Source of the DNA: Laccaria trichodermophora | Taxonomy: Eukaryota; Basidiomycota; Agaricomycetes; Agaricales; Hydnangiaceae | Reading direction: 5' to 3' | NCBI GenBank assembly: GCA_018417955.1 | Contig: JACTVC010000011.1 | Location: 60,262-124,261 of the forward strand | Length of the DNA: 64,000 bases | Shown: positions 13,101-23,127 of the stretch, in pieces | How the letters are laid out: every line of letters begins with the position of its first letter | Numbering within the stretch: position 1 is the stretch's first letter | Made by a program: the position numbers and the translations under genes | The notes under the pieces: generated by a model | The model's input: only the letters and a program-made list of their open reading frames with translations | Databases searched by the model: none | Told to the model about the DNA's origin: nothing

Positions 13101-15447
13101 CTTCATTGATGAAATATCTATGGTAGCATGTCATGAGCTCTACGCTATTAGTTCACGTTTAAGTCAAGTTCGAAACGTTCACGATAAACCTTTTGGTGGT
13201 ATTAACATGATCGTAGCGGGAGACTTTGCTCAACTACCCCCCGCAAGAGGACATGCCCTTTATAGCAATGAAGTTGCCAAAATTCAAGACTTCTCACATT
13301 CTAAGAATTCACAAGAAAGCACGATAGGTAAAATCTTATGGCATCAATTTACTACAGTTGTTATTTTGAAACAAAATATGAGGCAAACAGTACAGTCTCC
13401 TGAAGATGCGAAATTGCGAACTGCCTTGGAAAACATGAGATACGCAGCTTGTACGCACAGCGACGTCGCCTTTTTGAACACTAGAATTGCCGGCAGACGA
13501 AGGGATCAACCTCAAATCAATGACCCTCGCTTTCGACACGTGTCAATCATAACTGCCTGGAATTCTCAAAAAGACAGAATTAACGAAATAGGTAGCAATC
13601 GTTTTGCTCGTGATACTGGTCAAAGCCTGGAGCATTTCTACTCCATTGACAAACTTAGCAACTCCGCTTCGCCCACAGGAAAAACTGGTCGCCTGGGAAA
13701 CATTGCTATCGGACTACAAAGTGTCTTATGGAATGCATCGCCGTGTACCAGTGAACACATTCCAGGAAAATTGTCAATCTGTTTAGGTATGCCCGTCATG
13801 GTCAGGATCAACGACGCTACAGAACTCTGCATCACAAAAGGACAAGAGGCTGTCGTCGTAGGATGGAATGATTTCATCGGAGACCATGGAAAAAAGGTAC
13901 TAGAAACACTGTTCGTGAAACTCGTAAATCCCCCGAGAAATGTAGAACTGCCAGGACTTCCACTCAACGTCGTACCTATGTCAAGAACGAGTTCTACAGT
14001 CAAAGCTCTACTGCCCAACGATCATATGGTCACCCTCACTCGACAACAAGTTATGGTCTTGCCCAATTTTTCTATGACTGATTATGCTGCTCAAGGTAAG
14101 ACCCGACCTTTAAACATTGTGGAGCTCAATAATTGCAAGACCGCTCAATCTTATTACACTTGCCTGTCCAGAAGTGCATCGGCTGATGGCACTATCATTA
14201 TCCAAGGTTTTGACGCTCGTAAAATAACAAAAGGTATATCAGGTTTCCTCAGACAAGAATTTAGAGAATTGTTTTTACTCGATGAGGTAACAACTATGCG
14301 TTACCACGGGACGTTACCTGAAGGCATCTTCGGAGACTTGAGAAATCCAACCGTCCGCGCATATCAATTGTGGAAAAGAATCGAAAAAAAGGAGCAATTG
14401 CCTTGCATTGCCGCATTGAGATGGGGCCCTACAGATCAAGAAATAAAAGACATACAAAAGGATGGCACCTGGGACCTCAAAATAAATGCCCAGACCGCCA
14501 TTTCAAACTATATCCCTGATCCAAGTAAAATCAAACCTAAAACGAAAACATCTTCAACTGAAAAAACCAAAAAAAAAACCAATACGACGACACAAACCGA
14601 AACGACAATAACCAATTATTCGCCGGTAGGTCCTATCTGGGATGCCGTCTCATATAGTTGCGCTTACGACGCACCCTTTGCAATCCTGTATAATATGTGG
14701 AAAGAAAACAAACGTGCACATACGATCAAGTTGTCCTCACTCAGCGTTTATATGAAAACTGTGGTACAAGGTTTCGCAGCCTATGAAAACGGCACATGCA
14801 GCCTTGAAGTCGCCAGAGATATCACGCGACAACTACTGTACGAGTATGACAACGACTCATATCCAAAAGGCCATGTTTTTACCGACATCCAACAGCTTAT
14901 CAAGGAAATTGTAGGTCATCCTTCCATGTTTACTTCGCCTGTTACTTGTCCTGATTGTAATTACAAAACTACTCAAATGTTTGGTAACATCAGGGAATTT
15001 ACGGCACTTGAAGGTTTAGAACTACAGCAAACCCAACACCGTCGTCTTTCTGAAGCACTTCAAATCCGCTTGAACGGTTGGCGACGTTGCCCAAAATGTT
15101 TCAGACGTTCCCATGAAGTCATGCTTCGGCTGCCTGATATTTTACCATACGCACCCCACTTGTTGGTGGTACAGCTTCATCAAGAAGATCTGATCATCGA
15201 CACCAAATTCAAACTGTTTTGCGATAATAGGTTATTAACATTTACCTTGCATGGTGTAATTTACGCGGGTAATTATCATTTCAACAGTCGCATCATCACT
15301 TCGGACGGGAAGATATGGTTCCATGACGGCCAAAATGGAGCGCGCGCATTTCCAGTATCACATATACATTCACTGCACTCTGACACATGGTTAAATACAT
15401 GCAATGACAAACATGCCTCTTTCGCAATATATTCTCTGATTGGTTGA
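7176..15447 (+). CDS. Helitron Rep/helicase protein with USP-like C-terminus
   Basis: The long open frame begins without an ATG. A small exon (7,176-7,263) joins in phase across a 52 bp intron (7,264-7,315) and gives about 2,739 residues. Order: a hydrophobic signal-like N-terminus (MLALLLVSWICVALQ); a Cys-rich region near 458-670 with CAVCGE and ALANGLWIG, as in basidiomycete Helitron proteins (DUF6570-like); a Rep HUH nuclease domain (TWFITLSPADN near 905, LHFHMLLW near 994, catalytic-tyrosine region AYISDYITKQ near 1234); an acidic linker; and a PIF1-type helicase (GGMGGTGKS near 1874, VFIDEIS near 1958). The last ~270 residues have a Cys box (SYSCAYDAPFAILYNMW), CPDC and CPKC zinc pairs, and GNYHFNSRII...DGKIWFHDG, resembling the catalytic boxes of ubiquitin-specific proteases. 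The frame is uninterrupted, so the element may be autonomous. Rolling-circle transposition is family knowledge; the protease call is inference. Confidence 0.9.
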
Positions 15448-15830
15448 GTCACGATGGTAATATCTCTCAACATCTTGTGGTCAGCCAAAGATTTGTCCAA
15501 CGCGGAACTTTTGTTGCAACCAGCCGCGGAGGATGCCACAGCTGTTGTTGATGGGTGATCTATTGGTGGTTCTCGCATCGTTGTTCAGGATGACGGTCTA
15601 TGATGCCGGTGGTAATGACAGCGACAATTCTCACCCTGTGTCACCATCACCGACTGTCAAGTAAGTAGCTTCCAGCGTCAAGAACTTGAATGCCCGCTAT
15701 TCGGCGACCTGTCTTTCCGAAGGTACCAACCAAACATCTACAAATTTTAGACTCGTCCACTTTTCAGTTGAAAATTTGTCATTGTTTGTCATATTCCAAG
15801 TACAGCCACTACGCGCAAGACCGCCATGGT
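15448..15830. other. Helitron 3' flank
   Basis: No gene is seen. It contains an imperfect hairpin, CAAATTTTAGACT...GAAAATTTG (15,741-15,777), overlapping the 35 bp sequence shared with 5,370-5,404. A Helitron 3' end should show a hairpin just before CTRR. I could not fix an exact terminus. Confidence 0.4.
15741..15788. repeat. Hairpin and 35 bp repeat, partner of 5,370-5,404
   Basis: CGTCCACTTTTCAGTTGAAA (from 15,754) matches CGTCCACTTCTCGGTTCAAA (from 5,370) and the identity continues through ATCATTGTTTG. In both places the sequence takes part in an inverted repeat. Confidence 0.6.
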
Positions 15831-17345
15831 GACAACGACCAGAACGTTCGGTTCTGAAGTCAGTATCACGTCCACCAGCATCAACGCTCCTCCACTAGCG
15901 GATAATGAAGAAGAAAATGGCAACGGAGATCGGTCGCGAGAGGAGGGGAGAGGCCGATCCGACAATACCACCTGGTGCGACACTCGTTCAGGAGCCTGAG
16001 CCGTCTCTGCTAAACATCCCAACTTCTGTTGGCAAGTTCAAGCTCAAGAAAAGGCACATACTTATGGCCATTGCTGTCGCTGTCTTTGCCCTACTTTTGA
16101 ACATTCAGTCCGTGGAAGGCTTCGAAGCTAATTGATGCTTTCACAGAGGTCTGGTTTTCCCTGACTATACATTCATCCAGGCCATCCCCTTATTTGTCAC
16201 GTCTATCTGTGTTCCTTTGCTTTTAGTTCTTCTTAGAGTCATCCGCGACGAAGGTGATGGACAGTTATTGACGCCTGCTGCCACAAAGTATGTCATGATC
16301 AAACCCGCATCTCAAGAATCTCATTCTCAATCTTTTTCAGATACGTTTTTTTTACATCATGTTCTCATTACCAACGATCATGCTATCAATCGGAGGCTTT
16401 ACCATTTCATCCGCCCCAACAAGACCAATTTGACCGAGCGCTGATCACTCGCGTTCTCACACTACCACCCAAGCACCGTTCTGCTTGCATTCATGGGCGT
16501 GTCGCGTTTCGCCAGCATGTGGATCACGTGATCTCTATTCCTCATGGTCATAAGCTGTTCACTCTTACTCACGTTCATGGTTAACCTAGTGATGTTGCTG
16601 CCCCCACGCTGTGCTTCACCCTGATACATAGGTATCATCTGACCTCCATTATTATTGTTTTCCACCGAAACCAACGTGCCTCTCTCTAGCCCATTTTGCG
16701 GACACTAACGGACCTCGGCACTTGGCAATCAATCGCATTGGCCGCAAACATCGGTGGACAGAGCTCGCTGTTATCATCACCACAAAATATTATTGCGCAG
16801 CAGGCGATGGACCCATCGCTTGACTGCACAAAGTGGTTTGCTGTGGCTCTACCCATTTCGGCTGGGCAAAAACGACATTCCGAGACTTGTGATTCTGAAG
16901 GCTGTGCTGAGTTTTATACAACCTTCACCGTATTGAGTATCACATGGCTAAGGCTAGGTGAGTGGGGTTCCTTGAATGAGTAGTATTATTTGATAGAATT
17001 CCGATTCAACGCAGCGGTAGGAATCTTGGTCTCAACACAAGCGCCTCACGAAGGCAATTTCAAACGATACTCTGATGGTGAAGCAGGGGTCTGGTGCCAT
17101 GGAATGAGTGTTAGTCCGGTGGGATTGCTTTCCTCACTGCCATGTTTGGTTCGTCCCCTTCCTGCTCGAGGATCAAAGTTTGGAAAGGGTAATTGATGAT
17201 TGGCGGACATACAGCTGCGGTCTCAGCCACACTTGTTCATCGCACGGCTGGGAAATCGGTTGCTGGGCTTCAGGCGAACGTCACTGACAGTGATAAGAAG
17301 GAGTTTGAAGTTGCGTCTGTTCAAGTTTCTCAAACCTCTTTCTGA
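15830..17345 (+). pseudogene. SLC13-type (Pho87/90/91-like) transporter pseudogene
   Basis: Fragments in several frames match the fungal low-affinity phosphate transporter family: RHILMAIAVAVFALLLNIQS, then VEGFEAN; AIPLFVTSICVPLLLVLLRV; FTMFSLPTIMLSIGGFTI-like sequence; and ANIGGQSSLLSSPQNIIAQQ with AMDPSLDCTKWFAVALP. In the family EAN is followed by Arg-Cys-Phe; here the Arg codon is TGA (16,133-16,135) and Cys-Phe follow. Later there are frame changes and missing membrane segments, and no SPX domain is seen upstream. It lies directly behind the Helitron gene, so it may be a captured fragment or a host gene broken in place. The 3' boundary is approximate. Confidence 0.7.
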
Positions 17346-18398
17346 TTTTCATCTCAACTTATGTGAGGTTTAGCAGAGGTTAGAACAATATCCGATACTC
17401 GCATCGTGGAGCATATATTTTATACCACGGTGTGTCCGTTCCGCGCTATCACCAAAGAAATCCACATGAGTAAAACTTACCCCTCGCCTATGGATGCCAT
17501 AAATTTCAAGGGACATATACCAGCCCACTTCATTCACCTAAAATATTACTTGACTTTTTTCGCCGGCCGCTGGTAGGTTTTTACCCCGACGACTGCAACT
17601 CCGGACACGAGTCCCACAACGCATCTAATCTCCAGGTCCACATGTTCGGGTCTGGGGGAACCATTTGCGTCAAATCCAGCTCTTGAACGTACGTGAATTT
17701 AACCGATACCCAAGAAAAGAAACTGTCGCACATGTCTGAGGACATGCGAAACCCGAGCCATGGCAGATAGCGCTTACGCGTGAAGTCGGAGATGCTTTCC
17801 CAATTGCATGCTACCGTAAGTCTTACGTTATGACTATATTCTCGACCAATGTATGATTTTCTCGCAGATTTAGCGCCTTTTTTGGACCGTCGTGCACACC
17901 GACCACACTATCCACGTCCTAACAATGCGGGACTGCGGGGCAATAATCTGCATAGACTTGCTGCGCACCAAAACGACCATGTCCGCAAATCCTTCACAAC
18001 TTCTACTCCCTCTTCATGTATCGTACATCCAGATAAACGCGCGGAAAGCGACCAGCGTTATAAATAGCTGTTCACCAACACATCTTCTTGTTTACAGTGA
18101 AATCGCCCTCCCACAGACGGAAGCAAGCGGAGGCAGAATGACAACGTACCCTCATTACGGAACAGGAGGTTAGCAATATTGAAAACGATGAAAGCGAAGA
18201 CGTCCAAACCCGAGCGCAACACGCGGAATAAGTCTACATACACAGCTGCAAGGATCCCTCGCCAAACGCCATACGAAATTAAGCGTGCTGCTCTATCCAC
18301 GCTGACGAAGACGCGTCTCTGGCAGGCGAACGTTACTACAACGCCTGGAGGTAGTGATACTGTGTCACGCTCACGCCACAGCTTGTAAAGCGGACATA
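17346..18398. other. No supportable gene
   Basis: Short open frames occur on both strands (for example 17,849-18,067), but none has a recognisable domain or consistent splicing into the next gene. The stretch presumably holds the decayed tail of the transporter pseudogene and the promoter of the membrane-protein gene. Confidence 0.4.
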
Positions 18399-19907
18399 AT
18401 GGACACCGAACGCGTATTCGCGACAACCACAAGAGGGACTACAGAAGCAGAGACGTTGCCTGCAAATTTGGGTATCGAAATGACAGGAACTATACGCCTA
18501 TCGAATAACGCCAATACCGCGACCGACGTCTCGATTGATACACACGACGAAGACAGAGGGATAGCAAGGGAGAGCGTTTCGGATGGTAGCGTATCGTTGA
18601 CTACTACGTGGAGCGATGGTCAAGGTACGTATCCATCCTCTCAAGGTCCTAATCGTGTGCTAACTGTTATGTACAGCGTTAAGAGGGAGAGCTACACGTC
18701 ATGGAGCAGACCCCGAGCGGCTAAACATCAGCGTGAAATCGAACTTCATATACCCAACTACATCCGATACCGCCTCTCGTTCGCGCGCAAACTCCCCTGT
18801 TCCAGAGAGATTTGCGTCCGTTAACGCGTTGAGGTTGCTTCCGCAGATATCGACGAGCTGGGCTCATTTTTACCAGTGGTCCTCATCTATTGGAGCTGTC
18901 GACTCCGAAACGAACGACAACCCAGGCCAAGATACAATCGCAGATCCGACGACCAACACCAACCCCTCCTTCAGTTCCTCGTCAAACGGCTATTACAACT
19001 GCAATGAAATTACAGTAAAGTCATTATACGAAGCCGCGCGTCTGTTGCCCAGGCAGATTTACTACAATCTATTGCTTCTGAGGTTTCCAATGTGGTACCA
19101 TTCGAGGACCGCTGGGACGGATTCGAATTTGGACTCATTGTCGAAGGATTGGGAAATACTGAACGGCGCATCTGCTTTTTTGATATCGTGCGTCATATTT
19201 TCTGTTTTTAAGTGCGGTAAAGCTAAAAACAAGTAACATCGTAGTGCTATTTTAACGTTATTGCAAATACCCCAAGCGTCCAATGACCCTATTACGAAGA
19301 ACATTGCGCAACTTTCTTTGATATGCGCGTTGATGGGTCTTGTATATGGATATCTATATATGATGAGATTTGGGACGATGAGGAGCATGTTTCGATCGTC
19401 GAAATGGGAAGAGGTGCGTGTTTGTGTTCAAGAATAAAGGGAAAAAATTAATATTAACCGATTCGGCTGCTGGTAGGAAGTAAGGGGGACAAGTTCCGCT
19501 ACATGGTGGAATGTTCACGTTTTACTGGCGATGCCGGCGGTATCGACGTCTTGGTATTGTTTACCTCCAGACTCCATCATCGGCCTGACGCTTTATTTAT
19601 TTATTTATTTTCCAACAGGTCATTGCTCCTCTTCCTCGCGTCCATCATTTCATTTGTCTGGCTTGACGGATCAGTGAACGATTCTTCCCCACCGTTAAAC
19701 GCAACGGCGGGTCTGGGTCCACGGGTGGCTGTCACGGGGGTCTGGGTGATTGGGATGGTGTATTTCGCGATGATAATGAAGACGTTGGCAAGGTATGACA
19801 GGGAATTGCGTGAGATGAGCGCGGACGTGGAGATGAGTTCGGGTGCCTTTCCCTTGCCGAATGGGGAGCCGGAGGAGCGGAACAGGGAGGTGGAGGAGGA
19901 GCAGTGA
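18399..19907 (+). CDS. Agaricomycete multi-pass membrane protein
   Basis: Five exons in phase: 18,399-18,624, 18,677-19,187, 19,245-19,413, 19,477-19,553 and 19,619-19,907, giving 423 residues. The N-terminal half is Ser/Thr-rich and low in complexity. The C-terminal half holds membrane segments: SAILTLLQIP...SLICALMGLVYGYLYMMRFGT, WWNVHVLLAMPAV, SLLLFLASIISFVWL, and VTGVWVIGMVYFAMIM, followed by an acidic tail. This arrangement (segment, RFGTMR loop, WWNV helix) is a family I recognise from many mushroom genomes as uncharacterised transmembrane proteins. No enzymatic motif is visible. The ATG at 18,399 follows an upstream in-frame stop at 18,351. Confidence 0.75.
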
Positions 19908-20235
19908 AGAGTTTGTATTTCTTGTCGAACAATATTTCTTGACGAACAGTATCATATTTGTATCATATTTCTTGACAAACAGCAGCACCTGACGAATAGC
20001 ATTCCATGCGCTGAAACACCAATATTATATTTGAAAGTTCATCGACTATGTAAATCCCCTGGATGCACTTCTACCCCCAAGGCGTTTACGTTCGCCATAA
20101 CCGATTATTTGCATATGTTTCCTCGCTCGCGTGCGTAGACTCATCGTTTGTATGACGTTGGGAGACCTTGACAATCACATGTTTGCGCTCTTGTGCTGTT
20201 AAATTTTTTTCATTAAGTCGATCTACCGAACTACC
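19908..20235. other. Intergenic spacer
   Basis: AT-rich with direct repeats of a TTTCTTGAC(A/G)AAC-like motif between 19,917 and 19,985. No gene is seen. Confidence 0.4.
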
Positions 20236-20802
20236 ATGGAAATGGAAATCCACCCATCCATCTTCGAGCAAAAAATACAGCACCTTGCCTCCGAATTGAG
20301 AAACGATCACTTAGGTTTCGACTGGTCAAACCTTCTCAATGCGGCAGAGAAATTCACCGAGGCCTTCGAAAACTTTGAAAAGGCAGATAAGACAGCCGAC
20401 GAAGCTTTAGATGAACACAACTTGCAATTGGAGCTTGAAGCTGCCGCCGCTGAGCAAGATACAAGTATAGGTAGCCGGTCTAAAAAAAAAATTGCGTTCA
20501 TTGCTAACACGTTCCCTATCATAGGTACACAAAATCACAAATTACGTCTCAAGGTTGCACATCAACGACGTACCAACATCATCGACACACTACTTCCTAC
20601 TGCATTAGAAAAAGCCGGCGGTTTAAAAAGCACGGCACAGAAACTCAAAAGACGTGTGCGCGACTTACTGGCCCGAGTGGACACCTTTAGGAAGGAGGTA
20701 GATGACTTATGAAAGGAGATTGACGATGCAGTGGAATATGCAGCGGATAACGTAACCGAGATGGAAGCTGATCATACAGTCATTATTGAAAATATGCTGT
20801 AA
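20236..20802 (+). pseudogene. Coiled-coil protein interrupted by TGA
   Basis: An ATG at 20,236 opens a 158-residue Lys/Glu-rich frame ending at TGA (20,710-20,712). The same frame continues for 29 more codons (KEIDDAVEYAADNVTEMEAD...) to TAA at 20,800-20,802. Helical heptad character runs through the stop (VDTFRKEVDDL, stop, KEIDDAVEYA), so the TGA probably replaced a sense codon, most simply CGA. The family is not recognised; it resembles hypothetical coiled-coil proteins of mushroom genomes. It sits at the edge of the transposon nest. A functional 158-residue protein cannot be excluded. Confidence 0.5.
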
Positions 20803-21492
20803 ATAATTGCACGCAGAACAACGCAATGAAAGAATGGAGGCAGATACAATGGTTATAGGGAAAAAATCAACATACTAGAAGTGTGCCTTGCTTATCAGCC
20901 AGGAATTGGAAGTTGCCTCACATGGTCCGTAATTGGAGCTTTAGAGGCAAACACGGTGGTGGTGGTTAAAAAAACCAGGACTCGTATTGCCATGCGAAGC
21001 AATGGCCCGCAAAATTGTCAATTGTGACAACAGGTTCTGAAAGGATGCATACAGCCTTGGTCAGCCTTCAAGAGATGGCGGCGACCCATCCCAACAGCAC
21101 CCCTGCCATGAATGATGTTTTCGTCTGTTCCCCAAGGTGAATATACAGAATTGTCCCAGACAGGCTTGAGGGCACTGCAGCTTCATTGCCTCAGCACCTA
21201 GTTTTTGCCTACTAGTTTTGCAAATCGGTCTGTACATAACTTTACAACAAGTGCAATCTACGCTTTGAAAATATTTGTGAGAGTATACATCTATGTAACA
21301 AGTGCAACTATATTCTTGATTTGGACAAATTGGATGAGAACACAGACTGACTGCAATCATAAGTATTTACCAAAATGCATCACTAAGTTCAAGTTCTGGT
21401 AATCTCGGCTCCAGATGTTCAGAGAGGTTCGAGTAGGCTCGTGACCAGCCGTTGCCTTTCGAACTCCGATGTTCATCTCAAGGTAACGGCTG
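20803..21492. mobile_element. Repeat family F, copy 1, left part
   Basis: No intact gene. The segment ending at 21,492 (GTTCGAGTAGGCTCGTGACC, then a CTTTCGAACTCCGATG core and GGTAACGGCTG) recurs, inverted, split between 28,670-28,697 and 44,605-44,680. It continues at 23,105-23,127 and 25,112 onward once two insertions are removed. It carries a fragment of the IBA57 gene at 21,025-21,172. The outer left boundary was not found. Confidence 0.6.
21025..21172 (-). pseudogene. Captured genomic fragment of IBA57
   Basis: About 148 bp starting TGACAACAGGTTCTGAAAGG matches 48,021-48,170 at roughly 90% by eye, in the same orientation. In the IBA57 gene this range includes part of intron 2, its donor (complement GCATAC, 48,044-48,049) and adjoining exon 2 sequence. 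The copy therefore came from genomic DNA, not mRNA. It lies inside repeat copy F1, the arrangement expected of a gene-fragment-carrying transposon. Confidence 0.85.
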
Positions 21493-21501
21493 GGAGCAAC
21501 G

Positions 21502-23095
21502 CAGGCTCCTAGAAGCATCGCTCTCGGCTTCGCTCGCTAAATACTAGTGGTAGCACAGCTTGGGAAAAATCCGTGATGGGATCAGGTACAAACAAATAAG
21601 TATAAGATCGCGAGTGAAGCGAGAGAGCGGCTGCCACATTTTGGCACGGACTTCTCGGCCATGTTATTTATAGTCATCATTTTCATTTTATACCTGCCAA
21701 TCAGGTGATCACTACGCGTCATCATATGACAGTCCGGTGCTCGAGATATGGCCCCTTCAGGAGAGATTTGACTTCCAAGATGACAGAAATGGACAGAAGC
21801 TGAGGTCTGTGAATCTGTGATCTTGTGCAGCAAAAATTCAATAAGTGACCATGTTGGTTCCAGATCAAAGTGTCAATTGCAGTCTATGAGGGTAAAGATG
21901 TAATAGCATGTGCTGCAATGGGGGCTGGAAGGACTCTAACATTCTGGATACCTCTCCTGATCCTTTGAAGATTTACATATTGGTCCATGGCCTAATTAAC
22001 AGCAGGGTTGGGCTTATCATAATGATCTTATCTATTGACGCATAGTGATCACCTGATTGGCAGGTATAAAATGAAAATGATGACTATAAATAACATGGCC
22101 AAGAAGTCCATGCCAAAATGTGGCAGCTGCTCTCTTGCTTTGCTTGCGACCTTATACTTATTTGTTTGTACCTGATCCCATCACGGATTTTTCCCAAGCT
22201 GTGCTACCACTAGTATTTAGTGAGCGAAGCCAAGAGCAATGTAAGAGGGCCAGAGAACCAACACATAGCCGTTACACCAAAAGGCAGATAACTGAACAAT
22301 TAATTGTTCAGCCACTTGGCTCTATATATGGTGTTGGGTCCTGATCCCCTAAGTTGCAGCACAGTAAGTAAGCTGACCAGGATTACACCCTCCCCCACTC
22401 TAGAACTTAAATCCCTGCCGTAAGGGTTTCTAGATCAGGAAGTATATGCCACCCCAGGGAATTGCACCCTGCCCACTTGCATTCGCTAGGGTTAGCAATC
22501 CAATCTGCTGGCAATGTAATTTTGCCATCCGCTAGGATTGAACCACCAACCTGCTGCAAGCAGTTAATTGTTCAGTTAATGTAAGAGGGCCAGAGAACCA
22601 ACACATAGCTGTTACACCAAAAGGCAGATAACTGAACAATTAATTGTTCAGCCACTTGGCTCTATATATGGTGTTGGGTCCTGATCCCCTAAGTTGCAGC
22701 ACAGTAAGTAAGCCGACCAGGATTACACCCTCCCCCACTCTAGAACTTAAATCCCTGCCATAAGGGTTTCTAGATCAGGAAGTATATGCCACCCCAGGGA
22801 ATTGCACCCTGCCCACTTGCATTCGCTAGGGTTAGCAATTCAATCTGCTGGCAATGTAATTTTGCCATCCGCTAGGATTGAACCACCAACCTGCGGCAGG
22901 GATTTAAGTTCTAGAGTGGGGGAGGGTGTAATCCTGGTCGGCTTACTTACTGTGCTGCAACTTAGGGGATCAGGACCCAACACCATATATAGAGCCAAGT
23001 GGCTGAACAATTAATTGTTCAGTTATCTGCCTTTTGGTGTAACGGCTATGTGTTGGTTCTCTGGCCCTCTTACAAGCAATGCTTCTAGGAGCCTG
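21502..23095. mobile_element. Mutator-like element with ~215 bp terminal inverted repeats
   Basis: Starts CAGGCTCCTAGAAGC and ends GCTTCTAGGAGCCTG. The arms (about 21,502-21,721 and 22,032-22,240 plus 23,081-23,095) are inverted copies, diverged a little. It is flanked by the 9 bp direct repeat GGAGCAACG (21,493-21,501 and 23,096-23,104). Copy F2 (28,660-28,690, complement) has the uninterrupted sequence GGGAGCAATGAAGC, an empty site. Long inverted repeats with 9 bp duplication fit non-autonomous Mutator-like elements. No transposase is present. Its right arm is split by the 22,241-23,073 insertion. Confidence 0.8.
22241..23073. mobile_element. Nested 833 bp inverted-repeat element with internal tandem copy
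   Basis: Ends are GTAAGAGGGCCAGAGAACC and its complement GGTTCTCTGGCCCTCTTAC, with inverted arms of about 180 bp at 22,581-22,765 and 22,890-23,073. AGCAAT is duplicated at 22,235-22,240 and 23,075-23,080. An extra direct copy of the left 340 bp (22,241-22,580) precedes the intact inverted pair, so three copies of the arm exist. The minus strand carries GGTTCAATCC and GGTGCAATTCC, similar to a tRNA B box, but no cloverleaf was found. Confidence 0.75.
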
Positions 23096-23127
23096 GGAGC
23101 AACGAAGCACTTTTAGTAAGGTCATGC

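Noticed and set aside
22241..23073. tRNA or tRNA-derived SINE
   Set aside because: B-box-like GGTTCAATCC motifs exist, but I found no A box at proper spacing and no cloverleaf; the element has long inverted repeats instead.
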